Counted from the stretch's first letter, positions 44,768-55,574 are shown. The stretch: DNA of 64,000 nucleotides from Littorina saxatilis (GCF_037325665.1 NC_090260.1:33429603-33493602), one strand, 5' to 3'. Notes: generated by a model not told the origin, from the sequence alone. Translations and numbers: made by a program.

Positions 44768-45804
44768 GCGTGTGTGGCCCCCGTTAGCATCGATGACGGC
44801 CTGGCATCGGCGGTGCATTGAGCGGACCAATCAACGTGTTGCTGGCTTGCCTGGGAATGTTGGTCCAGGCCTGCCGGACGGCTCGATCAAGATCAGCGAC
44901 AGTTGTGGGCCTTGGGACCACCCTGTTGAGCTGTGTCTGGAGCAAGTCCCAAAATTGCTCAATAGGGTTCATGTCAGGAGATAACGCTGGCTAAGGCATC
45001 ACCTGGATGCCTGAGCGGTGCAGGAGATCCTGAGTGGCCCTGGCGGTGTGGGGGCGCGCGTTGTCGTGCTGGAAAACCCAGTTTCCATGGGCTTGAAAAA
45101 AAGGGCAGCACATGAGGGTGCAGCACCTGGTCCATATAGCGCTGCTCTGTTACGCCGTTGCCGGGTCCAGGACCCAGGCCTTGGAAGATGACGGGACCTA
45201 GCGCCTGGTTGTGGCCGATGGCGCCCCACAACATGAGGCTGGGCCCACCCCAGGCGTTGTTCTCCACGACACAGTTGTCAGCATAGCGGTAACCACTTCT
45301 TCTCCATACCCGAACACGCCCGTCGGCATGGTCAATGCAGAAACGGCTTTCATCGCTGAAAAGCACGTTCTGCCAGCGAACATTGTTCCAATTGAGGTGG
45401 CCTTGCGCCCAATGCAGGCGTGCCTGTCTATGGCGCACGGTGAGGACGGGTCCCCTGGCTGGACGGCAGTTCCTCAGCCCCCTGAAGCGCAGTCGCCGGC
45501 TGGCCGTTTGCCTAGAAATGGGTGCCTGGTGTGTCCCTATAACAGTTCTGGCTGTTTCTGCAGCTGTTCTGAAGGGATGTGCAACATGGCTGCGGAAAAT
45601 GTGCCGATCTTGCCTTGGCGTCGTCACTCGGGGTCTGCCGCTTCGCTCGGCATCAGCAGTAGAGCCAGTTATCACAAACCGCTGCAGGAGACGATAAATG
45701 GTGGATATGGGACATTGGAAAGTCGCAGCCACGGCTTCCGGCGTGTCCCCATCCTCCAGACGTCTAATGGCTCTCTCGCGTTCAGCAGAAGTGAGTCTTG
45801 GCAT
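44768..45804 (-). pseudogene. Tc1/mariner-type transposase, broken
   Basis: The natural start is MPRLTSAERERAIRRLEDG at 45804. A paired helix-turn-helix DNA-binding region (AVAATFQCPISTIYRLLQRF; SGRPRVTTPRQDRHI) is followed by the catalytic core: first Asp in VLFSDESRF, second Asp in a HDNARPH motif in a shifted frame (about 45050-45080), and Glu in SPDMNPIEQFWDLL (about 44950). Spacing between the second Asp and the Glu is 34 residues, the DD34E signature of Tc1. There is a frameshift after HPHVLPFF and an in-frame TAG before PALSPDMNPIE, so no full transposase can be made. Terminal inverted repeats were not located with confidence. Confidence 0.88.
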
Positions 45805-45989
45805 GTCGATAGCGTCGAATAAGGGACTGATGAAACCTGTAACTTTGTGCCATTTGTATCCTCTAGTGACAGTGAACACCACTCACTGATCAGCTTTTGT
45901 GCTTTTCTTGCACGTGCAGCTGAACTGCACATGAAAAATGTCTCAGCTAACTCGGGCTTTACGTGGATTGCAAGTGCGCTGATGCGGTA

Positions 45990-46440
45990 AAATTCACAAT
46001 ACACCTTCCTCAGACATCGGTCTTGATAATATACTGGCTGCCAAAAATAACGCAACTTTTGTTAATCCAGAAAAAAATTATTTGTAAAATAAATGATATT
46101 TATATGTGACCCTCCACCACGGAATAAGTCGCATGTCACCTTTGCATGATTTTCATGTTTTTACATTTTCATAAAGAGTTTTGTATGCTCTATCCGGTAG
46201 TGAAACCCGTTTTAGAAAAGAGCGAAAACTGTTTGAGTTATAAGCCTGTGACTAAGGTGACCATCACACTGTTACCAGACACTCCCCGGACTTATATTAA
46301 GCCCAGGGCAGAACCGCGCGAGGTGACATGCGACTCATTTCGTGGTGGAGGGTCACATATTCTTGCGCGAAATATCCTAATTGAGGATGTGCGGATAATG
46401 CTCAGACAATGTGACACCAAAACCCAACAAGAGGCGAAGC
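45990..46440. other. Nothing firm recognised
   Basis: AATATACTGGCTGCCAAAAA at 46027 resembles a mariner-type end (see 42187). The rest is unassigned intron. Confidence 0.35.
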
Positions 46441-46446
46441 CTTCAA

Positions 46447-46785
46447 GGCTCACGTAAGAAATCGACAAACAGTAACACAAACTCAATCACTCCGTCACAC
46501 ATACACACACACACACACAGTAAGCATAGGTGACACTGTGCAAGAAAGCGAGACACTAGATCTAGATCTGAATGGCCGATTTCGAAGAAAAAACTAGTCT
46601 CGGCCCGCTCAAAATAACAATGACCGAGACTTTCAGTAATTCCTTCGCGTGACGTCTAACCCTCTTACGCCATAATGTGACGTCTTCAAATGTTAAAGTT
46701 TCTACCACAGACATACATACATACATATATACGCACGCACAGACAGACAAAATTTAGCATCGCATAGGCTACACTTACGTGAGCC
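46447..46785. mobile_element. MITE R3, copy 1
   Basis: Perfect 12-bp ends GGCTCACGTAAG / CTTACGTGAGCC. The interior has a short CA tract, TAGATCTAGATCTG and AATGACCGAGACTTTCAGTA. Second copy at 47532-47976. Confidence 0.85.
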
Positions 46786-46813
46786 AATTATTTGGCTACG
46801 CTGAAAATTAAAT

Positions 46814-47510
46814 ATAACAAGAAGAGCAAACGCTCGATCGAGTCACTTTCGCAGTTCTGAATATTATATGAGGCATCAGATGGACAGGAAGAAATTGCTA
46901 TTCACAACACAATGAGTCACGTTCACATAAAATTTGAGCCCGGTCACTTTTATAGTTTCCGAGAAAAGCCCAACGTTAAGTTGTGTGTTGCTGAACAGAA
47001 AAGGCTAGTTATCTCCCTTGTTTTTCTGATAACGTTCGTAAAAGGCTACAGATGTAAATACTTTGATGTAAAGAATAATCCTACAAAGTTTCAATCACAT
47101 CCGATGAACTTTGTCAAAGATATAAAATGTCTAATTTTTCCTTTGATGCTGACCTGTGACCTTGAAAAAGGTCAAAGGTCAACGAAACCATCGTTAAAGT
47201 GTAGAGGTCATTGGAGGTCACGACTAAACAAAATATGAGCCCGATCGCTTTGATAGTTTCCGAGAAAAGATATAAAATGTCTAATTTTTCCTTTGACGCT
47301 GACCTGTGACCTTGAAAAAGGTCAAAGGTCAACGAAACCATCGTTAAAGTGTAGAGGTCATTGGAGGTCACGACTAAACAAAATATGAGCCCGATCGCTT
47401 TGATAGTTTCCGAGAAAAGTCCAACGTTAAGGTGGTGTCTACGGACGGCCGGCCGGACAGACTAACACTGACCGATTACATAGAGTCACTTTTTCTCAAG
47501 TGACTCAAAA
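46814..47510. repeat. Repeat R4 with perfect DR1-type motifs and a 150-bp tandem duplication
   Basis: Lies between the two R3 copies. A 150-bp unit is duplicated head to tail (47119-47268, 47269-47418). Each unit contains AGGTCAAAGGTCA (47169-47181, 47319-47331) and TGACCTGTGACCTTG. It begins AACAAGAAGAGCAAACGC, like the ends of R2 and R3. Confidence 0.8.
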
Positions 47511-47531
47511 ACAAGAGGCGAAGCCATCAAG

Positions 47532-47577
47532 GCTCACGTAAGAAATCGACAAACAGTAACACAAACTCAATCACTCG

Positions 47578-47662
<85 letters not shown>

Positions 47663-47976
47663 GCATAGGTGAAACTGTGCAAGAAAGCGAGACACTAGAT
47701 CTAGATCTGTCTGTCTGCATGTAGCCTACTTGCAGGACACGACTGCCAACTAGTCTCGGCGCGCTCAAAATAATAATGACCGAGACTTTCAGTACTTCCT
47801 TCGCGTGACGTCTAACCCTCTTACGTCATAATGTGACGTCAATGTAATGTGACGTCTTCAAATGTTAGAGTTTCTACCACAGACATACACACACACGCAC
47901 AAACACACACACACACACACGCACAAACGCACAGACAGACAAAGTTACGATCGCATAGGCTACACTTACGTGAGCC
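47532..47976. mobile_element. MITE R3, copy 2
   Basis: Same ends and internal words as copy 1, but with a long (CA)n expansion (47582-47656) and an added block around 47706-47745. Confidence 0.85.
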
Positions 47977-48410
47977 AAAAATGAATGGCTACACTTGAGA
48001 TTTCACACGGGTTGGCAGGTTTTGGACGGGTCCTATGTTAAAGCTACACGCCGTCACGCGTGAGTGATCATGTTCACCACCACACATCTGTCGAGCCTTT
48101 CACGTTACATGCAGCTACCGGTACATGTGTACCGGTACGAATTACCATTACCGGTATTTGTGTATCGGCATAATTATCGAAATGTTAGCATGAGAGTCTG
48201 ATTATGTAGTTTGACATCAAAGCAATGGTGCCAGATCTGTAGCACCACTCTTCTATTATCCTGCCTGGTATAGACGAGAAGAGAAGAACGCACAATAAAA
48301 ATAAATGTAAACAAACTATAAAAAAAAATCAACATTTCTGAGGGCCCAGTAGCCTAGTTGGTAGAGCACTAGACTTGTGATCTGCGGATAACGGGTTCGC
48401 ATCCAGGTCG

Positions 48411-49798
48411 GTGTAACACGAGAAAATTACTCCCACGAGATTTTTACTCCGGAGTAAAAATTTTGAACGAAAATGTTGCTCCCTTTACGAAAAAAGTACT
48501 CCCCCCATAACACGAGAAAATTACTTCCCACGACAGGTGAGTTCCGAGTAAACATTTTGTACACAAATGTAACTCCCCTGACGAATAAATAACGAATAAA
48601 TTACGTCACCCGAACACGAGCAATTTATCTTCCCATGCCAGGTGTACGAAATTTTTACTCCCTTGTCCCCCATTAGTCTTGGTGGTGGAAGGGGTTGAGG
48701 GAGGGTAGCGCGACATTCGTTTGCGCGAGATCACATATTGGCATTATCCCTTCGCCCGCATCCAATTTTCGCGTACGAAATTATTTACTGGAAGTAAAAC
48801 AAGTCGCGTAAGGCGAAAATACAACATTTAGTCAAGTAGCTGTCGAACTCACAGAATGAAACTTAACGCAATGCCATTTTTCAGCAAGACCGTATACTCG
48901 TAGCATCGTCAGTCCACCGCTCATGGCAAAGGCAGTGAAATTGACAAGAAGAGCGGGGTAGTAGTTGCGCTAAGAAGGATAGCACGCTTTTCTGTACCTC
49001 TCTTTGTTTTAACTTTCTGAGCGTGTTTTTAATCCAAACATATCATATCTATATGTTTTTGGAATCAGGAACTGACAAGGAATAAGATGAAAGTGCTTTT
49101 AAATTGATTTCGACAATTTAATTTTGATAACAATTTTTATATATTTAATTTTCAGAGCTTGTTTTTAATCCAAATATAACATATTTATATGTTTTTGGAA
49201 TCAGAAAATGATGGAGAATAAGATGAACGTAAATTTGGATCGTTTTATACATTTTTTTTTACAATTTTCAGATTTTTAATGACCAAAGTCATTAATTAAT
49301 TTTTAAGCCACCACGCTGAAATGCAATACCGAAGTCCGGGCTTCGTCGAAGATTACTTGACCAAAAGTTCAACCAATTTGGTTGAAAAATGAGGGCGTGA
49401 CAGTGCCGCCTCAACTTTCACGAAAAGCCGGATATGACGTCATCAAAGACATTTATCAAAAAAATGAAAAAAACGTTCGGGGATTTCATACCCAGGAACT
49501 CTCATGTCAAATTTCATAAAGATCGGTCCAGTAGTTTAGTCTGAATCGCTCTACACACACACACACACACACACAGACACACACACGCACATACACCACG
49601 ACCCTCGTCTCGATTCCCCCCTCAACGTTAAAACATTTAGTCAAAACTTGGGGAGTAAACATTTCGTGGAGGGAGTAATTTTTGTGTGCCTTGGGGAATT
49701 CTTTTCTCGTACGAACGGTGTACTCGGAGTAAGAATTTCGTACGAAATGTTTACTCCGGAGTAACTTTTTTCGTGGAGTTAAAAATTTCGTGTTACAC
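48411..49798. mobile_element. MITE with GTGTAACACGA inverted ends, itself invaded
   Basis: Ends GTGTAACACG / CGTGTTACAC, flanked by CG on both sides (48409-48410, 49799-49800). Subterminal sequence repeats TTTTTACTCCGGAGTAAA and TACTCCC words. A minus-strand family T element (48800-49650) sits inside. A lone end of the same family is at 20613. Confidence 0.85.
48800..49650 (-). mobile_element. Family T element, full minus-strand copy
   Basis: Starts CAAGTCGCGTAAGGCG and ends AACATTTAGTCAAAACTTG, with all internal landmarks present. It is the innermost layer of a three-level nest. Confidence 0.88.
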
Positions 49799-50055
49799 CG
49801 GGACGGATTCGCCGCTGGTTAACATTTAGTGCTGACTCAGAGATGGTATCCATGCCCCACGCGCGTGTCACTACCATGGCACGTAAAATATATCGGTCAT
49901 TCTGCTATAAGTTCAAGTAACTGCATGACTACACCCTTGAATAGGCACACACCCGGGTAGCGCGACTCTGTAGCTACAAGCTTTCCACTAGGAGGCAGCA
50001 ATCGAATCTCCCAGTGATGGTATAAGTACACATTGATAGGCTTTCATTTGAAACA

Positions 50056-50290
50056 GGGGGCCCGGTAGATCAGTTGGAAGAGCACTGGACTTGAGATCGG
50101 AAGGTTGCAGGTTCAAATTCAGGCCGGGACGGACACGGGTCAACTTTATGTGCAGACCCATAGACGGAAGCCATATTCCGCCCCCGTGTCACCACAATGG
50201 CACGTAAAAGACCTCGGTCATTCTGCCATAAATGCAGAAGGCTGATACCACCTAAACACGCATACACTTGTGTATCTCATCAAAAGCGGC
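50056..50290 (+). mobile_element. SINE-1, 3'-truncated copy
   Basis: Head GGCCCGGTAGATCAGTTGG, B box GGTTCAAATTC, and body through GGCACGTAAAAGACCTCGG; the 3' end is lost. Confidence 0.85.
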
Positions 50291-50534
50291 GAGGGCGAAA
50301 AAAAACTCAAATTATCTTATACCCAGCATTGTGTCATTAAGAGGCGAAACATTTACAGTAGGACAGTAAGCATTCTCTCGTTCCTTCCATTTGAAACTTG
50401 GCGGGTATTATATGGTTGATTGACTGAAGCCCGACGGAGCGAAACGCAGGAGGGCTTCAATAAGGTTTTGGGAAGGTGTCCATCCACCATACGCCTGTGT
50501 GACAATCGTTGTTTCTATGGTAGATACATTATCT

Positions 50535-50535
<1 letters not shown>

Positions 50536-50612
<77 letters not shown>
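50536..50612. repeat. (GT)n tract directly upstream of exon 5
   Basis: Uninterrupted GT run ending about 28 bases before the acceptor at 50639. Confidence 0.95.
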
Positions 50613-50615
<3 letters not shown>

Positions 50616-50639
50616 TTTATCTGTGTGCACGTGCCGCAG

Positions 50640-50741
50640 TGCTGGTTCCAGGAACGAAGTGCATCGGTTTTCCGGACAACTACAAGTGTCGACCTAACAG
50701 CGTCTGTCAACCTGACGCCAATAGAAACACATCGATTTGCA
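50640..50741 (+). CDS. Gene B exon 5, Cys-rich EGF/EB-like module 1
   Basis: Acceptor GTGCCGCAG ends at 50639; donor TTTGCA|GTGGGT starts at 50742; 102 bp, phase 1-1. It encodes LVPGTKCIGFPDNYKC, then RPNSVCQPDANRNTSIC: four cysteines in a C-x8-C-x5-C-x10-C pattern. Short modules of this kind, one per exon, resemble EGF-like or EB-like repeats in multi-EGF scavenger-type receptors. With exon 4 skipped, the junction from exon 3 gives Val; with exon 4 included it gives Leu. The Asn in NTS is a possible N-glycosylation site. Confidence 0.75.
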
Positions 50742-50865
50742 GTGGGTGCCTTGATAATCAATGTCCATTGCGATTCTATTTGATAAGTACTTCTGAGTGT
50801 ACCTCTCTCTGTCTGGTAATTAATGTTCATTTTGATTTTCTTTGCTAATTAATTCCCATTGTACC

Positions 50866-50869
50866 TCTC

Positions 50870-50914
<45 letters not shown>
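50866..50914. repeat. (CTGT)n tract
   Basis: About ten CTGT units. Confidence 0.95.
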
Positions 50915-50915
<1 letters not shown>

Positions 50916-50970
50916 GTTGGAGCTCAAATGAGTAGTCATCTGATAATCCACGTAATTAGAAAAGTGTCAT

Positions 50971-51470
50971 GCTGCAGCCATCTTGGTCACATTGTAATGC
51001 CAGTCGTAGGACTCCCTACTGCTGCAGCCATCTTGGTCACATTGTAATGCCAGTCGTAGGACTCCCTACTGCTGCAGCCATCTTGGTCACATTGTAATGC
51101 CAGTCGTAGGACTCCCTACTGCTGCAGCCATCTTGGTCACATTGTAATGCCAGTCGTAGGACTCCCTACTGCTGCAGCCATCTTGGTCACATTGTAATGC
51201 CAGTCGTAGGACTCCCTACTGCTGCAGCCATCTTGGTCACATTGTAATGCCAGTCGTAGGACTCCCTACTGCTGCAGCCATCTTGGTCACATTGTAATGC
51301 CAGTCGTAGGACTCCCTACTGCTGCAGCGATCTTGGTCACATTGTAATGCCAGTCGTAGGACTCCCTACTGCTGCAGCCATCTTGGTCACATTGTAATGC
51401 CAGTCGTAGGACTCCCTACTGCTGCAGCCATCTTGGTCACATTGTAATGCCAGTCGTAGGACTCCCTACT
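50971..51470. repeat. 50-bp minisatellite, exactly 10 copies
   Basis: Ten head-to-tail units starting GCTGCAGCCATCTTGGTCAC, nearly identical (one unit reads GCGATCTTGG). Period 50. The sequence following the array is open (plus strand to 51720) but unrecognised. Confidence 0.97.
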
Positions 51471-51849
51471 GCTGCAGAAGATGTCTTATCCACCCTACTG
51501 TGCAAAAACACGGCAACATCGTGGAAGATGACCGGAACAGAGGAAGGGGCAGTGTTTGTTCTCCGTTTGAGAAGTGACAAGGACGACCGGGGTTTCGCCA
51601 TGACACCCGCTCCGACCGGTGCATGGAGAAGAAAAGCACCAGCCCAGCAAAGAGACCAACGAAGGGCAGAACAACACAGTGCTGATAGAAAAACTTTGGA
51701 AATGTTTTCACCATTCTCATAATATGTAGCCTCACATAAATTATGTTTCAACTTTCTAGGATGGCAGCAGTTATGTCCACTTAAGTAAATTGACTTCTCT
51801 CAATCGTCGTTCTGATAAACTGATTGTTAGTGAACACGTTTCGACTGAT

Positions 51850-52148
51850 ATGAAGTTATTAATTCTGAATTATCTTCCATTAGATAAGCATCATTAACTG
51901 AACAAGGCAATTATAATGCACAAAATGTATTACGAAAACGTGCCGCTTTATATTTCATCATTATTTAGGAGAGCCTCCGACAGGTATGGATCTGCCAACC
52001 TCATCCCACTAAATCCACGAATAGAAATGTATAAATCCAGTCTTGCCTTTTCTGGTGCATCAATTTGGAACTCACTGCCAATCATTTTGAAACGCTTAAA
52101 TTCACTTCAAAGTTTTAAAAAATCTGTTCATAATTACCTCATATTTTG
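51850..52148 (+). mobile_element. LINE 3' terminal fragment
   Basis: Encodes NVPLYISSLFRRASDRYGSA, then FSGASIWNSLPIILKRLNSL and FKKSVHNYLIF. The SGA-IWN-LP and final FK...L pattern is the usual C-terminus of non-LTR retrotransposon ORF2 proteins. The 5' part is absent. Confidence 0.7.
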
Positions 52149-52317
52149 ATGATTGATGAGATGTCGATGAATATTATGATGGTATGGTTGGTAAGGAAGT
52201 TCGGCAATTAAAGGCACAATCAAAGTCGCTTTCAGGAAGCGAATGAAACTTGGCTGTGGGTTCCTAGTACAGTGATGCCATTAAAACAACATAACTTCCA
52301 CTCAGTGAAGGAGTAGA

Positions 52318-54378
52318 CATAAGACATAAGATAAGATAAGACATGAGATAAGATAAGACATGAGATAAGATAAGACATAAGATAAGATAAGACATGAGAT
52401 AAGATAAGACATAAGATAAGATAAGACATGAGATAAGATAAGACATGAGATAAGATAAGACATGAGATCAGATAAGACATGAGATAAGATAAGACATGAG
52501 ATAAGATAAGACATAAGATAAGATAAGACATAAGATAAGACATGAGATAAGATAAGACATGAGATAAGATAAGACATGAGATAAGATAAGACATAAGATA
52601 AGATAAGACATGAGATAAGATAAGACATGAGATAAAATAAGACATGAGATAAGATAAGACATGAGATAAGATAAGACATGAGATAAGACATAAGATAAGA
52701 TAAGACATGAGATAAGATAAGACATGAGATAAAATAAGACATGAGATAAAATAAGACAAGACATAAGACAAGACATAAGATAAGACATAAGATAAGATAA
52801 GACATGAGATAAGATAAGACATGAGATAAAATAAGACATGAGATAAGATAAGACATGAGATAAGACATGAGATAAGATAAGACATAAGATAAGATAAGAC
52901 ATGAGATAAGATAAGACATGAGATAAGATAAGACATAAGATAAGATAAGACATGAGATAAGATATAACATAAGATAAGACATGAGATAAGATAAGATAAG
53001 ACATAAGATAAGACATGAGATAAGATAAGACATGAGATAAGATAAGACATAAGATAAGACATGAGATAAGATAAGACATGAGATAAGATAAGACATGAGA
53101 TAAGATAAGACATAAGATAAGATAAGACATGAGATAAGATAAGACATGGGATAAGACATAAGATAAGATAAGACATGAGATAAGATAAGACATGAGATAA
53201 GATAAGACATAAGATAAGATAAGACATAAGATAAGATAAGACATGAGATAAGATAAGACATAGATAAGATAAGACATAAGATAAGATAAGACATGAGATA
53301 AGATAAGACATGAGATAAGATAAGACATGAGATCAGATAAGACATGAGATAAGATAAGACATGAGATAAGATAAGACATGAGATAAGATAAGACATGAGA
53401 TAAGATAAGACATGAGATAAGATAAGACATAAGATAAGATAAGACATGAGATAAGATAAGACATGAGATAAAATAAGACATGAGATAAGATAAGACATGA
53501 GATAAGACATGAGATAAGATAAGACATAAGATAAGATAAGACATGAGATAAGATAAGACATGAGATAAGATAAGACATAAGATAAGATAAGACATGAGAT
53601 AAGATAAGACATGAGATAAGATATGAGATAAGATAAGATAAGATAAGACATAGATAAGATAAGATATGAGATAAGATAAGACATAAGATAAGATATAAGA
53701 TAAGATAAGACATGAGATAAGATAAGACATGAGATAAGATAAGACATAAGATAAGATAAGACATGAGATAAGATAAGACATGGGATAAGACATAAGATAA
53801 GATAAGACATGAGATAAGATAAGACATAAGATAAGATAAGACATGAGATAAGATAAGACATAAGATAAGATAAGACATGAGATAAGATAAGACATAAGAT
53901 AAGATAAGACATGGGATAATATAAAACATGAGATAAGATAAAACATAAGATACGATATGAGATAAGATAAGACATAAGATAAGATAAGACATAAGATAAG
54001 ACGTAAGATAAGACATAAATAAGATAAGACATGAGATAAGATAAGACATGAGATAAGATAAGACATGAGATAAGATAAGACATAAGATAAGATAAGACAT
54101 AAGATAAGACATAAGATAAGACATAAGATAAGATAAGACATGAGATAAGATAAGACATAAGATAAGATAAGACATGAGATAAGATAAGACATGAGATAAG
54201 ATAAGACATGAGATAAGATAAGACATAAGATAAGATAAGACATGAGATAAGATAAGACATGAGATAAGATAAGACATGGGATAAGATAAGACATGAGATA
54301 AGATAAAACATAAGATACGATATGAGATAAGATAAGATATGAGATAAGATAAGACATAGATAAGATAAGACATAAGAT
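52318..54378. repeat. 2.06-kb GATAAGATAAGACAT satellite
   Basis: Continuous array of GATAAGATAAGACATGA / GATAAGATAAGACATAA units of about 15 bases with local variants (GACATGGG, GATATGAG). Very long Leu/Ser/Ile frames on the minus strand (up to 669 codons, all three frames) are by-products of the repeat and not genes. Confidence 0.97.
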
Positions 54379-54686
54379 CATTTATTGTTCATACAAATAA
54401 TTACAATGGATGGAAAAGTGTGGTTCATCTGCTCTGAAAACAACCAAAACAACATATGACAACCACCTTAAAAAACAAAATTAAGAACAATAAAACATAC
54501 GAAGTAAGAACACCCAAAGAACTCCAGACAGGAGTAGGCCGTATCCACACGTGTGAAAAATGACTCTGATGGGATTTGAACCCACGTTGGAGGGGGTATC
54601 TCCCGGGCCACAATCTGAGGCACTATAACCTCTGAACCTCTGAAACAGCGTGTGTACAATATTGTTTTTTACTTTGTTTGTCACAG

Positions 54687-54779
54687 AGTTGAAACCTCTC
54701 GAATACTGTGGTCTACGTGGGTCCATTAATTTTTGCTCCCGAGGAACAGTCTGCAGTGGCAGTACTTGCAGTACTTGTA
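54687..54779 (+). CDS. Gene B exon 6, Cys-rich module 2
   Basis: Acceptor TTTGTTTGTCACAG ends at 54686; donor TTGTA|GTGAGT starts at 54780; 93 bp, phase 1-1. Joined to exon 5 as Lys, it reads LKPLEYCGLRGSINFC, then SRGTVCSGSTCSTC: five cysteines, EGF-like spacing at the end. The donor lies in a 34-bp sequence repeated three times, giving alternative GT sites at 54814 and 54848. Because 34 is not a multiple of three, use of a downstream copy would shift the frame. Confidence 0.78.
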
Positions 54780-54864
54780 GTGAGTATGATAGACACGTCA
54801 ACTGGTACTTGCAGTGAGTATGATAGACACGTCAACTGGTACTTGTAGTGAGTATGATAGACAC
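54773..54864. repeat. 34-bp tandem repeat spanning the exon 6 splice donor
   Basis: Units at 54773, 54807 and 54841 (the last partial), each with ACTTG(T/C)AGTGAGTATGAT, so each carries a complete GTGAGT donor. Confidence 0.9.
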
Positions 54865-55160
54865 TGGCGTGTCTTCTACCCCCGACTTTCGACGAGAGAT
54901 GTAAAATCTCCCAGAGTTAACTCTCTGCGGACCTCCTTGGTGTCCAGACACCCCCTTGTGTACGCATACGCACGATACAGATCCCGAGTTCACAGCGAAA
55001 GTCTCAGGGTATGGAAACATGAACATATATAGAGGCATTCCGGGAAAAAAAGTAGCACCGTAGTGTATGGCAGCTCGCTTTTCCCGGAAAAGTGTACGAT
55101 GGTAAACTCACAGGACTATATCATACCTTCTTTTATAATAATTCAACATGTGGGTTGCAG

Positions 55161-55238
55161 AGCTTCAAGTGGGACAACGCTGCCGGGAGGAAGACAACTC
55201 TTGTAAGGATTTTGCAACATGCAAGAACAGCATTTGCA
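55161..55238 (+). CDS. Gene B exon 7, Cys-rich module 3
   Basis: Acceptor TGGGTTGCAG ends at 55160; donor TTTGCA|GTAAGT starts at 55239; 78 bp, phase 1-1. It reads LQVGQRCREEDNSCKDFATC, then KNSIC, with Lys at the junction. Four cysteines, spacing C-x6-C-x5-C-x4-C, matching modules 1 and 4 in style. Confidence 0.8.
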
Positions 55239-55339
55239 GTAAGTTCACGAAGAGTGGATGTGCGTATGTGTGTGAATGCAGTGTTTACGGGCGTTCCTGC
55301 GTGGCGTGTTAAATTGTGCGTCTGTTCGTTCATTAGTTT

Positions 55340-55449
55340 GTGTTTAATGTGTGTATGTGTGTGTTTATGTGTGTGTGTGTGTGTGTGTGTGTGTTTATGT
55401 GTGTGTGTGTGTGTGTGTGCGTGCGTGTGTGTGTGTGTATGTATGTGTA

Positions 55450-55485
<36 letters not shown>

Positions 55486-55534
55486 CGTGCGTGTGTGTGT
55501 GTGTGTGTGTGTATGTATGTGTATTTGTGTGTGT

Positions 55535-55574
<40 letters not shown>

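Larger units (their letters stand above)
48343..50035 (+). mobile_element. SINE-1 interrupted by a nested MITE
   Basis: The head (GCCCAGTAGCCTAGTTGG; GGGTTCGCATCCAGGTCG) occupies 48343-48410 and the body (GGACGGATTCGCCGCTGG onward) resumes at 49801. The gap is filled exactly by 48411-49798 plus a 2-bp CG duplication. Confidence 0.88.

Noticed and set aside
50971-51470. CRISPR-like regular repeats
   Set aside because: Direct head-to-tail tandem units with no unique spacers, in a eukaryotic intron.
51478-51722. Open frame after the 50-bp array
   Set aside because: Unrecognised, lacks flanking splice sites in phase 1, and contains few cysteines; not called as an exon.
52232-54381. Very long minus-strand open frames rich in Leu/Ser/Ile (359-669 codons)
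   Set aside because: They are translations of a 15-bp satellite; all minus-strand frames are open for the same reason and no gene features exist.
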